A stretch of 64,000 bases of DNA from an uncultured Alphaproteobacteria bacterium (GTDB lineage Bacteria > Pseudomonadota > Alphaproteobacteria > UBA8366 > GCA-2717185). The notes beneath the pieces were generated by a model that had not been told where the DNA came from, did no database searches, and was given only the letters and a program-made list of their open reading frames with translations. Shown here one piece after another: positions 26,597-35,963 of this stretch (position 1 is its first letter; every line of letters begins with the position of its first letter). The DNA lies in contig CALSRA010000027.1 of the NCBI GenBank assembly GCA_943788635.1, positions 1 through 64,000 on the forward strand. The letters run 5' to 3'. The translations under genes and the position numbers were made by a program.

Positions 26597-28639
26597 CTAT
26601 TTTTCGGTCATTCCGAATATGCCATCCCAGTCAGGCGAGGGCGGGTTTTTCGCAAACGTCTGCGCCCGAATGGCCATGACGGAGGATGGTCCGTCAATCG
26701 CGGCCAGGTCCTGCCATTTTTGGGCGGCGCCCGAAAAGTCCCGGCCCCGGTATAGGCGCAGCGCTTCGGCGAACGCTGAATGGCGGGCTTCCTTCGTACC
26801 GGCAAGAGGTTCGAATATCCGCAATGGTTCGGCCTTCCCCTTGACCGTGACCGCATCAATTTCGCGCAATTCGAAGCGATCTGAGACCTTGGTTGCCGTT
26901 TCGGGGCCGATGACGATACGGCAATTGTAGACGCCGGGAAGCGATTCCAGTCTGGCGGCGATGTTTACCGCTTCGCCCACGGCCGTGTAGTTGTAGCGTT
27001 TATCTGACCCGACATTGCCGACCACGACGGGGCCGGTATTCACGCCGATTTTTATATCGAAGGCATGGTCGCCCCGTGTGGCGGCACGTTCGCGCATATC
27101 GGCTATTTTCGCGGCGATTTCCAGGGCAGCCTCCACCGCGTGCACGGGATGGTCCGGATCGGCGGCGGGGGCGCCCCATATTGCCATGACGGCATCGCCA
27201 ATGAACTTGTCTACATATCCACCGGATTCATCGACGGAATCGGCGATAATCTTCAGATAGGTGTTCGTTGTTTCCACAAGCGCTTCCGGTCCCAGAATGC
27301 CGGATAATGCGGTGAAGCCTGAAAGGTCAGCGAACATGATAGTCGCCTCGCGCTGCTCACCGCCCAGTTGCAAGGCGGTTTCGTTGTCAGCCAACTGGTC
27401 CACGAGGGCGGGCGCCAGATAGTGACCAAACGCTTTCTGGATTCGCTTGCGACTGCGTTCTTCAATGGTATATCGAACCAGATAGGAAATTACCGCTGCG
27501 GAAAGCAACGCAACCAGTGCGCCGGCGATATCCAACCATTTGTCCTGCATCAGCAGATATGCTTCCGCGCCCCATAAAAGGGCACCGATAGCAATGGATG
27601 CGGCAACGGCCAGGGCTGGCGCCAGCGTCAGCCCGATGAAGACACCGGTCAGGGCCGCGAGGCCCGCCAGGGCGGCGACGGTTGTCGTATCCACGCGTTC
27701 AACGGCGTGTCTGCTCAATATCGATTGCACTGCCGTTGCGACCAGGTGTACGCCGGGAACATCGCTGGAATCCGGTGCGGATGCTGCGAGTGTCCGCAAA
27801 CCGCAACTGTGCGATTCCGGGGCCTGGTCTCGAGGCGGTGGCAGGAAACGGGAGCTTGATATGATGCGGTCTTCTTCCGGCAGGGTTGTTCCGATGAAGA
27901 TGACCTTGCCGTCAAAGGCGGCTTTCAGTGCTTGCGGTGCTTCGCCGGCACAGCGAAGGACATCGATCAGGGAATAGGTTGGTAATGATTCGGGATGTAT
28001 GGCTGGTGCCGGAATAATTTCGTCAGCGATTGTGTCGGCCCCTGCCCGGGCCAACGTTGCCCCCGCCAGCCCTAGAACGGTTTCGCCGTTCGGCAATTTG
28101 CGCTGCCCGATCTGGCTTCGCAGGATGCCATCATCCTGGGCGAACAGGTCGAGTGAGCCAAGAGCCCCCTGATCAAATCCCAATGCGGCCATATGCGTTT
28201 GTGTGGGCGAAAGGCGCGAGGAGTAGCCGATAACGATCTGATCTTTCGCGCCGCGCAGCGCTTGTAAAAAGGTTTGGTCGTAATTGGCCTGAAAGCGGTT
28301 GGCCGAATATGAGAAGACGGTGTCGAAGGTGATGACCCTGGCGCCGGCATCTTGCAGGGCAGGGATCATCAGGGCCCATACCGGCCCGAATAATGTCCGT
28401 GGATAAGGCGCCAGTTCTTGTGAATCCAGGCTTTTTGAGTCGATTGCTATGACCGCGACATGAGGCTCGCCCGCACCGGGCCGGGCGTGACGACGTTCCG
28501 CGCTGACGGATAAGGCTGAATCAAACAGCAAGCCCGTCAACCATGCGGGTGCGCCCAGATAGTGGCTTCCTGCTGTGGCAGTGATGGCGCACAAAACAGC
28601 CGTTGCCGCGGCGTGTCGCCATTTCCGTTTCCGCGCCAT
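26597..28639 (-). CDS. CHASE2-domain adenylate/guanylate cyclase (class III)
   Basis: A 680-residue membrane sensor that makes cyclic AMP or GMP. An N-terminal signal-anchor is followed by a periplasmic CHASE2 domain (about 35-315), three membrane helices (about 320-390, ending VISYLVRYTIEERSRK), and a class III cyclase domain (about 430-615). The metal-binding Asp438 and Asp482 are visible in FADLSGFTAL and GDAVMAIWGAP. VGEAVNIAARLES carries the conserved Asn-Arg region. Substrate specificity (ATP or GTP) cannot be settled by eye. It is the last gene of a five-gene same-strand run that starts at 31968. Confidence 0.9.
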   Translation of the reverse strand: MARKRKWRHAAATAVLCAITATAGSHYLGAPAWLTGLLFDSALSVSAERRHARPGAGEPHVAVIAIDSKSLDSQELAPYPRTLFGPVWALMIPALQDAGARVITFDTVFSYSANRFQANYDQTFLQALRGAKDQIVIGYSSRLSPTQTHMAALGFDQGALGSLDLFAQDDGILRSQIGQRKLPNGETVLGLAGATLARAGADTIADEIIPAPAIHPESLPTYSLIDVLRCAGEAPQALKAAFDGKVIFIGTTLPEEDRIISSSRFLPPPRDQAPESHSCGLRTLAASAPDSSDVPGVHLVATAVQSILSRHAVERVDTTTVAALAGLAALTGVFIGLTLAPALAVAASIAIGALLWGAEAYLLMQDKWLDIAGALVALLSAAVISYLVRYTIEERSRKRIQKAFGHYLAPALVDQLADNETALQLGGEQREATIMFADLSGFTALSGILGPEALVETTNTYLKIIADSVDESGGYVDKFIGDAVMAIWGAPAADPDHPVHAVEAALEIAAKIADMRERAATRGDHAFDIKIGVNTGPVVVGNVGSDKRYNYTAVGEAVNIAARLESLPGVYNCRIVIGPETATKVSDRFELREIDAVTVKGKAEPLRIFEPLAGTKEARHSAFAEALRLYRGRDFSGAAQKWQDLAAIDGPSSVMAIRAQTFAKNPPSPDWDGIFGMTEK

Positions 28640-28655
28640 AACGGCCGTTACCGGC

Positions 28656-29306
28656 TCAATTGAGCCTGATCAATGTGATGGCTTCGGCGCCACCTTTCGA
28701 TTCAATCGTAAAGCTCTGGGTCTCTGTTTGGTCTTTGATTTTCAAGGTCACCATATAGGTCTGACCTTTCTGCAAAGACGGCACGTTTTCCGGCCAATGG
28801 AAGACCCTGCCGGGTTTCATTGCTTCGGCTATCAGCTTTCCGTCCTGGGACACCGAGATCTCTTCAACCGAACCTGTTCCATCGCCAACCAGCACAAAGG
28901 TTGGATTAAGGCTGACTTTCAGGCTCTTGTTCGTCGAGCCTCCGCGCAGGACCAGGCCACCAATTTGGGATGCCCCGGCGAGGGCAACCGTTCTTGGACA
29001 TTTGGCCCGTTTGGTCGACAGAATTTTACCCTTTTTCAAAAAGTATCGTTCCGACGAAAAACTCAGCCGCCCGCCTTTGACGATGACAGTCTGGCATGTG
29101 GGGTAATGGACGAATTCAATTTCGGTATCCGCCAGAAGTGTCAGCTTGGTATCGGATTGGAACTCGGAAAACGCTTCGATTGCCGGGGTCGTCTGACCGG
29201 ATACCGAGGTCGCGAGCGCCACGGGGCCTTTTGCAAGGGACGGCCATGACGCAGCCGCTATGAAAAGCGATGCGATAACGGCAGTGAGCCACGGTTTGAT
29301 TGCCAT
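28656..29306 (-). CDS. FecR-like periplasmic protein of unknown function
   Basis: A 216-residue exported protein: signal peptide with SLFIAAASWPSLAKG, then a beta-rich region. ATSVSGQTTPAIEAFSEFQ and LTLLADTEIEFVHYPTCQTV resemble FecR-type domains, which sit beside CHASE2 cyclases in other bacteria. A cysteine pair (Cys in YPTCQ and KCPRT) may form a disulfide. The C-terminal part holds TVALAGASQIGGLVLRGGS and a beta-strand repeat. It ends 17 bases before the start of the cyclase gene. Its adjacency suggests it feeds a signal to the CHASE2 domain, which is inference. Confidence 0.6.
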   Translation of the reverse strand: MAIKPWLTAVIASLFIAAASWPSLAKGPVALATSVSGQTTPAIEAFSEFQSDTKLTLLADTEIEFVHYPTCQTVIVKGGRLSFSSERYFLKKGKILSTKRAKCPRTVALAGASQIGGLVLRGGSTNKSLKVSLNPTFVLVGDGTGSVEEISVSQDGKLIAEAMKPGRVFHWPENVPSLQKGQTYMVTLKIKDQTETQSFTIESKGGAEAITLIRLN

Positions 29307-29462
29307 CGTCACTCTCCGTGCGGGTCAGGTGCGAGAACCCTGGCCACAAACAGGCATGAATACCAGCGTGTCAAATGTTCACACCGCCAACGATATCACA
29401 ACCAGTCCACAGTATGAAACGACGGACTATGGTTTCGTGTTCTCTGTCATCCGCGGGAAACG

Positions 29463-30053
29463 CTACGATTGGGCGTTGGCTATCTGTGCCGATTGAATCA
29501 TGTTCTCGACGTTTTTCAGATGTTTGTCGTAGTAATAAAGTTTCGCGCCGTAATTGAAGACAACAAACAGTTTCCCTTTGGCCTTGGCACCTTCCACGAA
29601 ACCTTTTATCTGCAAGCCGTTCTTGTCGAAAAATGTAACGTAAAAACGAAATCCGTCGTGTCCGGCGAATTTTCTGGGCTCAAACACCCCTCCTTTTACA
29701 TTTGTCGCATTTGATTGGACGAGGCTTGTTTCGATGAATTCACGGATTTCAAGCAGAGACATTGTATCGCTATAGGTTGGCATGTTCTCTTGCCGTTCGG
29801 CATTTGCCAGTTTGAAAAGCGTGTCCCCGTCGCCCAGTCCCTTGAAAAGGCGAAGGCTTTGCAGGCTTTCGCCGTCGATCGTCCAGATTTCGGCACCATC
29901 TGTCGTCCGCTTGTTCCAGTTCGTATCGGGCTCGACACTGAAATTCTCGCTGATCGAGACTCGTTCTGCCTGGACGAGGCTGTATTGCTGACAGCCCGCC
30001 AGTACAATCAGCAGTGAAAATGCCAAAAATTTTGTCGCATTCAGATTTTTCAT
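29463..30053 (-). CDS. Hypothetical lipoprotein, 196 residues
   Basis: I do not recognise a family. The signal peptide ends in a lipobox, VLAGC, with Cys at residue 21, so it is a lipoprotein. The body has TTDGAEIWTIDGESLQSLRLF and later FRFYVTFFDKNGLQIKGFVEG and KLFVVFNYGAKLYYYDKH, an alternating-hydrophobic pattern of a beta-sandwich. It lies between the FecR-like gene and the M48-TPR gene. The spacing (about 70 bases after the M48 gene) allows co-transcription. Confidence 0.7.
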   Translation of the reverse strand: MKNLNATKFLAFSLLIVLAGCQQYSLVQAERVSISENFSVEPDTNWNKRTTDGAEIWTIDGESLQSLRLFKGLGDGDTLFKLANAERQENMPTYSDTMSLLEIREFIETSLVQSNATNVKGGVFEPRKFAGHDGFRFYVTFFDKNGLQIKGFVEGAKAKGKLFVVFNYGAKLYYYDKHLKNVENMIQSAQIANAQS

Positions 30054-30124
30054 GACATCGTCCTCATCAGGTGTTCGATCATTTTTGCGTCCGTCGAATT
30101 CGGGGCCAGCTCCAGATAACGCTT

Positions 30125-31264
30125 TTAGGACGCCTTGGCCTTTGCGGGCATTCCGGATTTTTGGTGTACCTGTCCCATTGAGCGGTAAATTTCCGCCGGG
30201 GCGCCGCCATCTTTCAATGCCTGTTCATAATGGCGCTGTGCAGTCTCCATATCCGAACCCTCATTACGCAGCCGATGAATTTCACCGAGGAAAAAGCGCA
30301 ACTCTCCAGTGTTGACACCATCCTTGAGCAACATTTCAAGCAAGGCTTCGAATCGGTCGAATCGTCTTAATTGCAATTCGTCCTGCAAATAAGTCTTTCG
30401 ATGCTTCCGCAATGCGGCATTGTAACGGTCCTGACCGGTTTCCCAGTTTATGACGCTTGCGTCAGTACGCTGCGCCAGCTTGTCCAGCGTTTCGCGCCGT
30501 TCATTAGGCAGTGGGTGGGACGCAAGAAACAGGGACTTTGAATCGTCGTCGCCATCGGCTTTTTGCTCCTCACGCAAATTTTCCCAAATCTTTGCCGCCT
30601 GATAGGGGTCGTATTCGTGTTCGACGAGAAATTGATGTCCGAACAGGTCTGCTTCGCGTTCCTGATCGCGGTTATATGCGGTCAGCTCCGCCATGGCGAC
30701 GAGCTGACCCACAGCACCAATGAATCCGACACCGGCGCCAGCCATGGCCAGTTGAAAAAAGGCGAGGCCGTTACTGGTGGCAACGACATTGCGCATACGC
30801 TCGACACTATGTCGTTTCAGGTAATGGCCGATTTCATGGCCCAGAACAGTTGCAAGCTGGGCCTCATTTCGAACCCGCAGCAAGAGGCCGGACCAGACCT
30901 GCATGGCTCCGTTGGGGCCCATCGTGGCGTTAAAATACGGGGCACGTATGATGTAAACCCGAATTTCGGCGCAGTACTCTTTTGCAAGTTTGCAGACAAG
31001 GTCGGAGATGTACTGATTAAGTTCGGGGTCCCTGATCAGGGCACCGGAAGTTTGCATCCCAGCTTCAGCCTTGTCGTACATCATCCGCAAGCCGGCTTCG
31101 TCCGACTTAAGGTTCGGGCGTGCCCCGGGTGCGGCTGCTGCCGTCAGTCTGGGGATCGGTTCGTCGCCGTCGGTCGCTATGGTGCTGCCGCTTTGCGTGG
31201 TCAGACAGCCATTCAATGCGATGGCGATAGCCCCGGTAAGTGCCAGAAGCCGAAACCCGCTCAT
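30125..31264 (-). CDS. M48-family metalloprotease lipoprotein with C-terminal repeats
   Basis: A 379-residue envelope protease. The lipobox IALNGC places Cys at residue 20. The zinc motif HEIGHYLKRH is at about 143-152 and a Glu in READLFGHQFL is the probable third ligand. The C-terminal 130 residues are helical with TPR-like motifs (TAQRHYEQALKDGG, IYRSMGQVHQKSG). This domain order matches BepA-type outer-membrane quality-control proteases. Its ATG overlaps the TGA of the preceding lipoprotein gene by four bases (31261-31264), suggesting translational coupling. Confidence 0.88.
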   Translation of the reverse strand: MSGFRLLALTGAIAIALNGCLTTQSGSTIATDGDEPIPRLTAAAAPGARPNLKSDEAGLRMMYDKAEAGMQTSGALIRDPELNQYISDLVCKLAKEYCAEIRVYIIRAPYFNATMGPNGAMQVWSGLLLRVRNEAQLATVLGHEIGHYLKRHSVERMRNVVATSNGLAFFQLAMAGAGVGFIGAVGQLVAMAELTAYNRDQEREADLFGHQFLVEHEYDPYQAAKIWENLREEQKADGDDDSKSLFLASHPLPNERRETLDKLAQRTDASVINWETGQDRYNAALRKHRKTYLQDELQLRRFDRFEALLEMLLKDGVNTGELRFFLGEIHRLRNEGSDMETAQRHYEQALKDGGAPAEIYRSMGQVHQKSGMPAKAKAS

Positions 31265-31968
31265 TTCGGGAAATTGGCCAGTAAGGCGCCGACTGTATCC
31301 TTGGCGCCCTTTTCGTGTCGCATATCCCCGCTTCCGCGTGCGAGGCGGTTAAACCAAACGACCTCTCCACTTTTCAGGTCGACGAGAGACGCGAATCCGA
31401 CTTGCGTTCCGCCTTGAACACCGGCTCCCAGTACGGCGGCCAGCAAAATTACGGCGGCGCGGCCCCCGCTTGTGTAGCTGTCCCTGACAAACACAAAAAG
31501 CGCGTAGTCGGCGTCATGCCTTTCCCCGATGGAAACAACATCCGGGCCGAGGCTCCAGTCGAATGTTTCGCTTTTCGTAGGCAAGGAGAGGACGGGAATG
31601 TATTTGTGGACCAGAACCGTTCCGCCAACAGCGCGATGCAGTTTTACAAGCTGAACATCTACGGATTCGGGATCAGTCGTTACTTCCTTGAAGCTCACCA
31701 GCTTGGCAGAGGTTTCGCCAAGTTTTTCTTCCAGGGCTGAAAGGGCGAGTTTCTTGGCCGTTTCAGTCCAGGCGGCGTTTGGTTCGGTTACGCCGCCGGC
31801 GTTTAACAGGCTGAGCTCGATATCCATTGGCATAAGAACCACACGGCGCGTCGAGTCTTCATTCCAGAGATGCTCGCGCATGCCCAAAGATGTTGTCTGG
31901 CAGCCGGCCAGGATCAGACCGCAAATACATAGCCAGACGCTTGTTTTTGTCATGCGCCGATAATTCAT
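31261..31968 (-). CDS. Hypothetical lipoprotein, 235 residues
   Basis: An exported lipoprotein without a recognised family: signal ends in LILAGC, Cys at about residue 23. It has VVLMPMDIELSLLNAGG, KKLALSALEEKLGETSAKLVS and a C-terminal YALFVFVRDSYTSGGRAAVILLAAVLGAG segment, a mixed beta/alpha layout. I chose ATG at 31968 since it gives a compact signal with a GGGGAACG site upstream; the longer frame from 32070 has no signal. It is the first gene of the five-gene envelope run and its stop overlaps the M48 start. Confidence 0.7.
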   Translation of the reverse strand: MNYRRMTKTSVWLCICGLILAGCQTTSLGMREHLWNEDSTRRVVLMPMDIELSLLNAGGVTEPNAAWTETAKKLALSALEEKLGETSAKLVSFKEVTTDPESVDVQLVKLHRAVGGTVLVHKYIPVLSLPTKSETFDWSLGPDVVSIGERHDADYALFVFVRDSYTSGGRAAVILLAAVLGAGVQGGTQVGFASLVDLKSGEVVWFNRLARGSGDMRHEKGAKDTVGALLANFPK

Positions 31969-32109
31969 GTTGTACGTTCCCCTGCCCTGAAATTGACTTT
32001 CGATGCGTGCCGTCACTACGCTAGTAAGGCAAATAAAAGCAAATTCTTGCGCTACTTGCCAGCGAAACAATTATCAGGGCGACAATTTTTAAAGAGACTG
32101 CAGCTCGGT

Positions 32110-32940
32110 TTAATCGGCCGGCACCTCATCGATGACCTGGCGCATTTTTGAAAGGTGCTCCGTCGCATTCAACCCGCCGCCCAGTGTGCGCAGGCATAGA
32201 TGGGTCAGGCCTGCCTTGCGCCAGCCCGACACCCGCTGCTGCCATTCCGCTTCGCGCGGGCCGACGACCGCAACACCGGCCTCCCTGCCGATATCGGCCG
32301 GATTGCGGCCGGCGGCTGTGGCGGCGGCATCGATTTCCGCCTTTAGCTTTGGGAACTCTTCCGGGCTCGCCAGCACGAACCAGCCATTCGCCTGGCGGCC
32401 GATACGCTGCAATACGCGCGGTACCGGGGCCGCATTGCACCCGATCCACATCGGGATTGGCTTCTGGATCGACAGGGGGCTGATTCCGCCGGAGACCTGT
32501 TCCCATTTGCCGTTGAAATCGATGTTTTCATGCGTCCAGAGCTGCGTCATCAATTCCATCTGTTCTTCGCACCGGGCGCCGCGATTGTGGAAATCCGCAC
32601 CGAGCGCCGCGTATTCATCCTCGTTTTTGCCGATTCCGATTCCGAGCCGCAGCCGCCCGCCGGACAATACGTCCAGGTCGGCGGCCTGTTTCGCCACCAG
32701 CACGGTCTGCCGCGCCGGCAGGACGATAACGGAGGGGCAAAGCTCGATCGTCTTCGTGATTCCGGCGATATAGAGCATCATGGCCAGCGGTTCATGCAGC
32801 GGGCCGACGCCGGGGCGGAAGACCTGTTCGGGCACCCGCAGATGGTTATATCCCAGCTCTTCAGCCGCCTGGGCGAACTCCCGCACTGCGCCGAGATCGT
32901 CCATCAATTCGCGGATGGGCAGCGATATGCCGATTTTCAT
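32110..32940 (-). CDS. LLM-class flavin-dependent oxidoreductase
   Basis: A 276-residue TIM-barrel protein of the bacterial luciferase-like (LLM) family. Signals are ISLPIRELMDDLGAVREFAQAAEELGYNHLRVPEQVF at the N-terminus, SGGRLRLGIGIGKNEDEYAALGA with the conserved flavin-phosphate region, and IPMWIGCNAAPVPRVLQRIG. F420- and FMN-dependent members are not separable by eye. A GCAGGAGAAGC site precedes the ATG at 32940. It is divergent from another LLM gene starting at 33075, 134 bases away. Confidence 0.85.
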   Translation of the reverse strand: MKIGISLPIRELMDDLGAVREFAQAAEELGYNHLRVPEQVFRPGVGPLHEPLAMMLYIAGITKTIELCPSVIVLPARQTVLVAKQAADLDVLSGGRLRLGIGIGKNEDEYAALGADFHNRGARCEEQMELMTQLWTHENIDFNGKWEQVSGGISPLSIQKPIPMWIGCNAAPVPRVLQRIGRQANGWFVLASPEEFPKLKAEIDAAATAAGRNPADIGREAGVAVVGPREAEWQQRVSGWRKAGLTHLCLRTLGGGLNATEHLSKMRQVIDEVPAD

Positions 32941-33074
32941 GGGATGCTTCTCCTGCATTGGTTGTGTTTGCGTGCAGGATAGTTCCCGTGCACCGGTTTG
33001 AGAACAAAGCATTGGTCAACTCTGGCCGATTTCTCCTAATGTTAGGGAACGAGAGAAACATGCAGGGGAAAACC

Positions 33075-34097
33075 ATGTCGATGCAGTTCGGGATCATGAT
33101 GCGGGGCCAGTTTCCGCAAGGCGACAACGTCGCTGACCGCTTCGCCGAAATGATGGAACAGGCGCGCATGGCTGAGACGCTGGGCTACCATTCCATCACC
33201 AAGGGAGCGCATTACAGCACGCATCCGCTGCAGGACCTGCAACAGGTTCCGTTCCTGTGCCGGGTCGCCGCCGAAGCGCCCAGTCTGCGGCTCAACACCG
33301 GGGTCCTGCTGCTACCGCTGCACAAGCCGCTGGATGTTGCGGAGCAGCTTGGCACGCTGGATATCATCACGAATGGCAAGCTGATCTTCGGTTGTGGCGT
33401 TGGCTACCGCGATGTCGAATTGGCGGCCTTCGGTACTTCGAAGGCCGAACGCGCCAGCCGGTTCGAGGAGAATCTGACTGCCATCAAGCGGCTGTGGACC
33501 GAGGAAACGGTCACCATGAAGGGGTCCCATTTTGACCTGATCGATGCGGGCTGTTCGGCCAAGCCGGTTCAGAAGCCCCTGCCGCCGATCTGGATCGGTG
33601 GCAGCGCCGATGCGGTCATCCGGCGGGCGGCGCGCATGGGCAGTTGCTGGTATGTCGGCCCGAATGATCGGCTGGAAGAACTGGAAAGTCAGGTCGAAAC
33701 CTACAAGCGCGCGCTGGATGCGGAAGACAAGCCCTTTCCGGACGAGTTCCCGTTGCGCCGCGAGGTGTTCTGCGCACCCACGCGCGAAGAAGCCTATCGC
33801 CTCGCCGAAGGGCCGATCATGACCAAGTACAAGGCCTACCACGCCTGGGGCCTGGGCCGGTCGCGCCCCGATTCCAAGGACGAACTGGGTCAGCCCTTCG
33901 AAGAGCTGCTGAAGGATCGTTTCTTCATCGGCTCGCCGGACGACGTGGCCGAACAGATCATCAAGTTCAACAAGCGTGTCGGCATGAACCATATCGTGAT
34001 GAGCATGCATTGGCCGGGGCTGGAGGTCGCCCGCTCGATGGAAACCATGCAACTGCTTGCCGAGGAGGTTTTCCCCCGCGTTCAGCAGGGGATCTGA
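33075..34097 (+). CDS. LLM-class flavin-dependent oxidoreductase
   Basis: A 340-residue luciferase-like monooxygenase. FGIMMRGQFPQGD begins the barrel; GKLIFGCGVGYRDVELAAFG is the family signature and PIWIGGSADAVIRRAARMG the flavin-phosphate region. The ATG at 33075 is favoured by AGGGGAAAACC immediately upstream; an alternative ATG is at 33060. It is followed after three bases by a phosphoesterase gene, suggesting they are co-transcribed. The substrate is unknown. Confidence 0.87.
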   Translation: MSMQFGIMMRGQFPQGDNVADRFAEMMEQARMAETLGYHSITKGAHYSTHPLQDLQQVPFLCRVAAEAPSLRLNTGVLLLPLHKPLDVAEQLGTLDIITNGKLIFGCGVGYRDVELAAFGTSKAERASRFEENLTAIKRLWTEETVTMKGSHFDLIDAGCSAKPVQKPLPPIWIGGSADAVIRRAARMGSCWYVGPNDRLEELESQVETYKRALDAEDKPFPDEFPLRREVFCAPTREEAYRLAEGPIMTKYKAYHAWGLGRSRPDSKDELGQPFEELLKDRFFIGSPDDVAEQIIKFNKRVGMNHIVMSMHWPGLEVARSMETMQLLAEEVFPRVQQGI

Positions 34098-34100
34098 GCA

Positions 34101-34943
34101 ATGACGAGCGGGATGCCGACACGCGACCTGGGTCAGGTCGACGGTCCGCTGCTTGTTTTCGGCGGTCCCTATTCGAACCGTCAGGCAACCGAAGCGATCA
34201 TCGCCGAAGCCGCGCGCCGCGACATTCCGCCGTGGCACTGCCTGTGCACCGGTGATGTCGTGGCCTATTGCGCCGACCCCGCCGAAACCGTGTCCCTGAT
34301 CCGCGACTGGGGATGCCCCGTCGTAATGGGGAATTGCGAGGAAAGCCTGGGTTCCGGCGCCGAAGACTGCGGCTGCGGGTTCGCGGACGGCACCGCCTGC
34401 GATCTGCTTTCGACGCAATGGTTCGCGCATGCCACTGCCCGGCTGGATGATGACGTCCGGGCGTGGATGGCCGCCTTGCCGCGCAAAATCACCTTCGAGG
34501 TTGCGGGGCGAAAGGGCGCAGCGATTCATGGCGGCTGGGCGGGTGGTCCCGCTGCGATTAATCGTTTCCTCTTCGCCAGCCAGCCGGACAGCGCCTATAC
34601 TGCGGAATTCGATGCGCTGGATGCCGATATCGTCCTGGCGGGGCATTGCGGTCTGCCCTTTGTCCGGCAGGTTGGGGCGCGGCAATGGCTCAATGCCGGG
34701 GTGATCGGCATGCCCGCCAATGATGGCGACCCCGCCACCTGGTTCCTGATCCTTGAACCGGATGGCAGCCACGCCTTCCACCAGTTGGGTTACGACCACG
34801 GTGCCGCCGCCCGTGCGATGCGATCGGCGGGGCTTGCCGAAGGCTACGCTGCCGGGCTTGAAACCGGGCTTTGGCCCAGTCTCGATATCCTGCCGGAAGC
34901 GGAACGCCGGGCGACCGGGCGGCCGACCCGCGCGGTGGCCTGA
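34101..34943 (+). CDS. Calcineurin-like metallophosphoesterase
   Basis: A 280-residue phosphoesterase-fold protein. Blocks in order: LLVFGGPYSNRQA replaces the usual DxH, CTGDVVAYCADP supplies the second motif, VVMGNCEESL the third, AAIHGGWAG and VLAGHCGLPFVRQV the later His ligands. The motif I change (FGGPYSN) is shared with a known subfamily, so activity may be retained with altered metal use. The start is ATG at 34101, only three bases after the LLM stop. A cysteine-rich loop, ESLGSGAEDCGCGFADGTAC, is unusual. Confidence 0.82.
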   Translation: MTSGMPTRDLGQVDGPLLVFGGPYSNRQATEAIIAEAARRDIPPWHCLCTGDVVAYCADPAETVSLIRDWGCPVVMGNCEESLGSGAEDCGCGFADGTACDLLSTQWFAHATARLDDDVRAWMAALPRKITFEVAGRKGAAIHGGWAGGPAAINRFLFASQPDSAYTAEFDALDADIVLAGHCGLPFVRQVGARQWLNAGVIGMPANDGDPATWFLILEPDGSHAFHQLGYDHGAAARAMRSAGLAEGYAAGLETGLWPSLDILPEAERRATGRPTRAVA

Positions 34944-35028
34944 CCGGACCGATCGGTGATGGATTGCGAAAACGCCGCCGCTTCCCTATATCCACGGCGG
35001 GAATGATCACGCTGAAGGGTGGCGGCAG

Positions 35029-35859
35029 GTGAACGACAATGGCAACACGACGACGCTGACGGGGAAGCTGCAGGCGGTCGTTGAATCATCTGTATTCCAG
35101 CGCAGTATCACGGCGCTGATCGTGGTCAACGCGATCACGCTGGGGCTGGAGACAAGTGCCGACGTGATGGCGGCGGTGGGCGGGGCACTGACCCTTCTGG
35201 ACCGGGCGGTTCTGGTGGTTTTCGTGGCCGAGCTCCTGCTCAAGATCGTTGTCTACCGGACCCGATTCCATCGCGACCCGTGGAACCTGTTCGACTTCCT
35301 GGTGGTGAGCATCGCACTGATCCCGGCAACGGGAAGCCTGTCGGTGTTGCGGGCACTGCGGGTATTGCGCGTGCTGCGGCTGGTGTCCACCGTGCCGTCG
35401 ATGCGCCGGGTGATCGGCGCGCTGCTGCATGCGATTCCGGGCATGGGCTCGATCATCGCGTTGCTGGCGCTGGTTTTCTACGTCTTTTCCGTGATGGCGA
35501 CCAACCTGTTCGGCGGGGCCTACCCGGAATGGTTTGGCAATGTCGGTGCTTCGGCCTTCACGCTGTTTCAGATCATGACGCTGGAAAGCTGGTCGATGGG
35601 CGTTGTCCGACCGTTGATGGAAGTTTTCCCGCACGCATGGCTGTTTTTCGTGCCGTTCATCCTGCTGACCACCTTCACTGTACTGAACCTGTTCATCGGT
35701 ATCGTGGTTGATGCGATGCAGTCGCAGCATGCAACGGAGAACGAGGCGGAGCGAGCGGCGGAACAGGCGCAGGTTGCGCAGGGGCAAAGCGACCGCACGG
35801 AAATCCTGACCGAACTGCGTGCCCTGCGCGCGGAAGTGGCGGCCCTGCGCGACCGCTGA
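35029..35859 (+). CDS. Voltage-gated ion channel, NavBac-like
   Basis: A 276-residue six-helix channel subunit. S4 is RALRVLRVLRLVSTVPSMRR, with arginines at every third position, and the pore loop carries LESW in the filter FQIMTLESWSM (residues 181-190), as in bacterial sodium channels such as NaChBac. The C-terminus (about 235-276) forms an acidic coiled coil typical of tetramer assembly. Sodium selectivity follows from the filter. The GTG start at 35029 is preceded by GGGTGGCGGCAG. It follows the phosphoesterase gene with 85 bases between. Confidence 0.9.
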   Translation: MNDNGNTTTLTGKLQAVVESSVFQRSITALIVVNAITLGLETSADVMAAVGGALTLLDRAVLVVFVAELLLKIVVYRTRFHRDPWNLFDFLVVSIALIPATGSLSVLRALRVLRVLRLVSTVPSMRRVIGALLHAIPGMGSIIALLALVFYVFSVMATNLFGGAYPEWFGNVGASAFTLFQIMTLESWSMGVVRPLMEVFPHAWLFFVPFILLTTFTVLNLFIGIVVDAMQSQHATENEAERAAEQAQVAQGQSDRTEILTELRALRAEVAALRDR

Positions 35860-35963
35860 CCCACAGTCCCTGTGCCGGTAACGACCGTACAGGGCGGTGC
35901 TGGCGTGTTAGGGTACGGCAGTTGGGGCGGAATTTTTCGCCCCCGATACATTCAGGACAATTC

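Noticed and set aside
33312..34799. A 495-codon open frame antisense to the LLM and phosphoesterase genes
   Set aside because: It has no family similarity, is the shadow of two clear genes on the other strand, and is explained by GC-rich codon bias.
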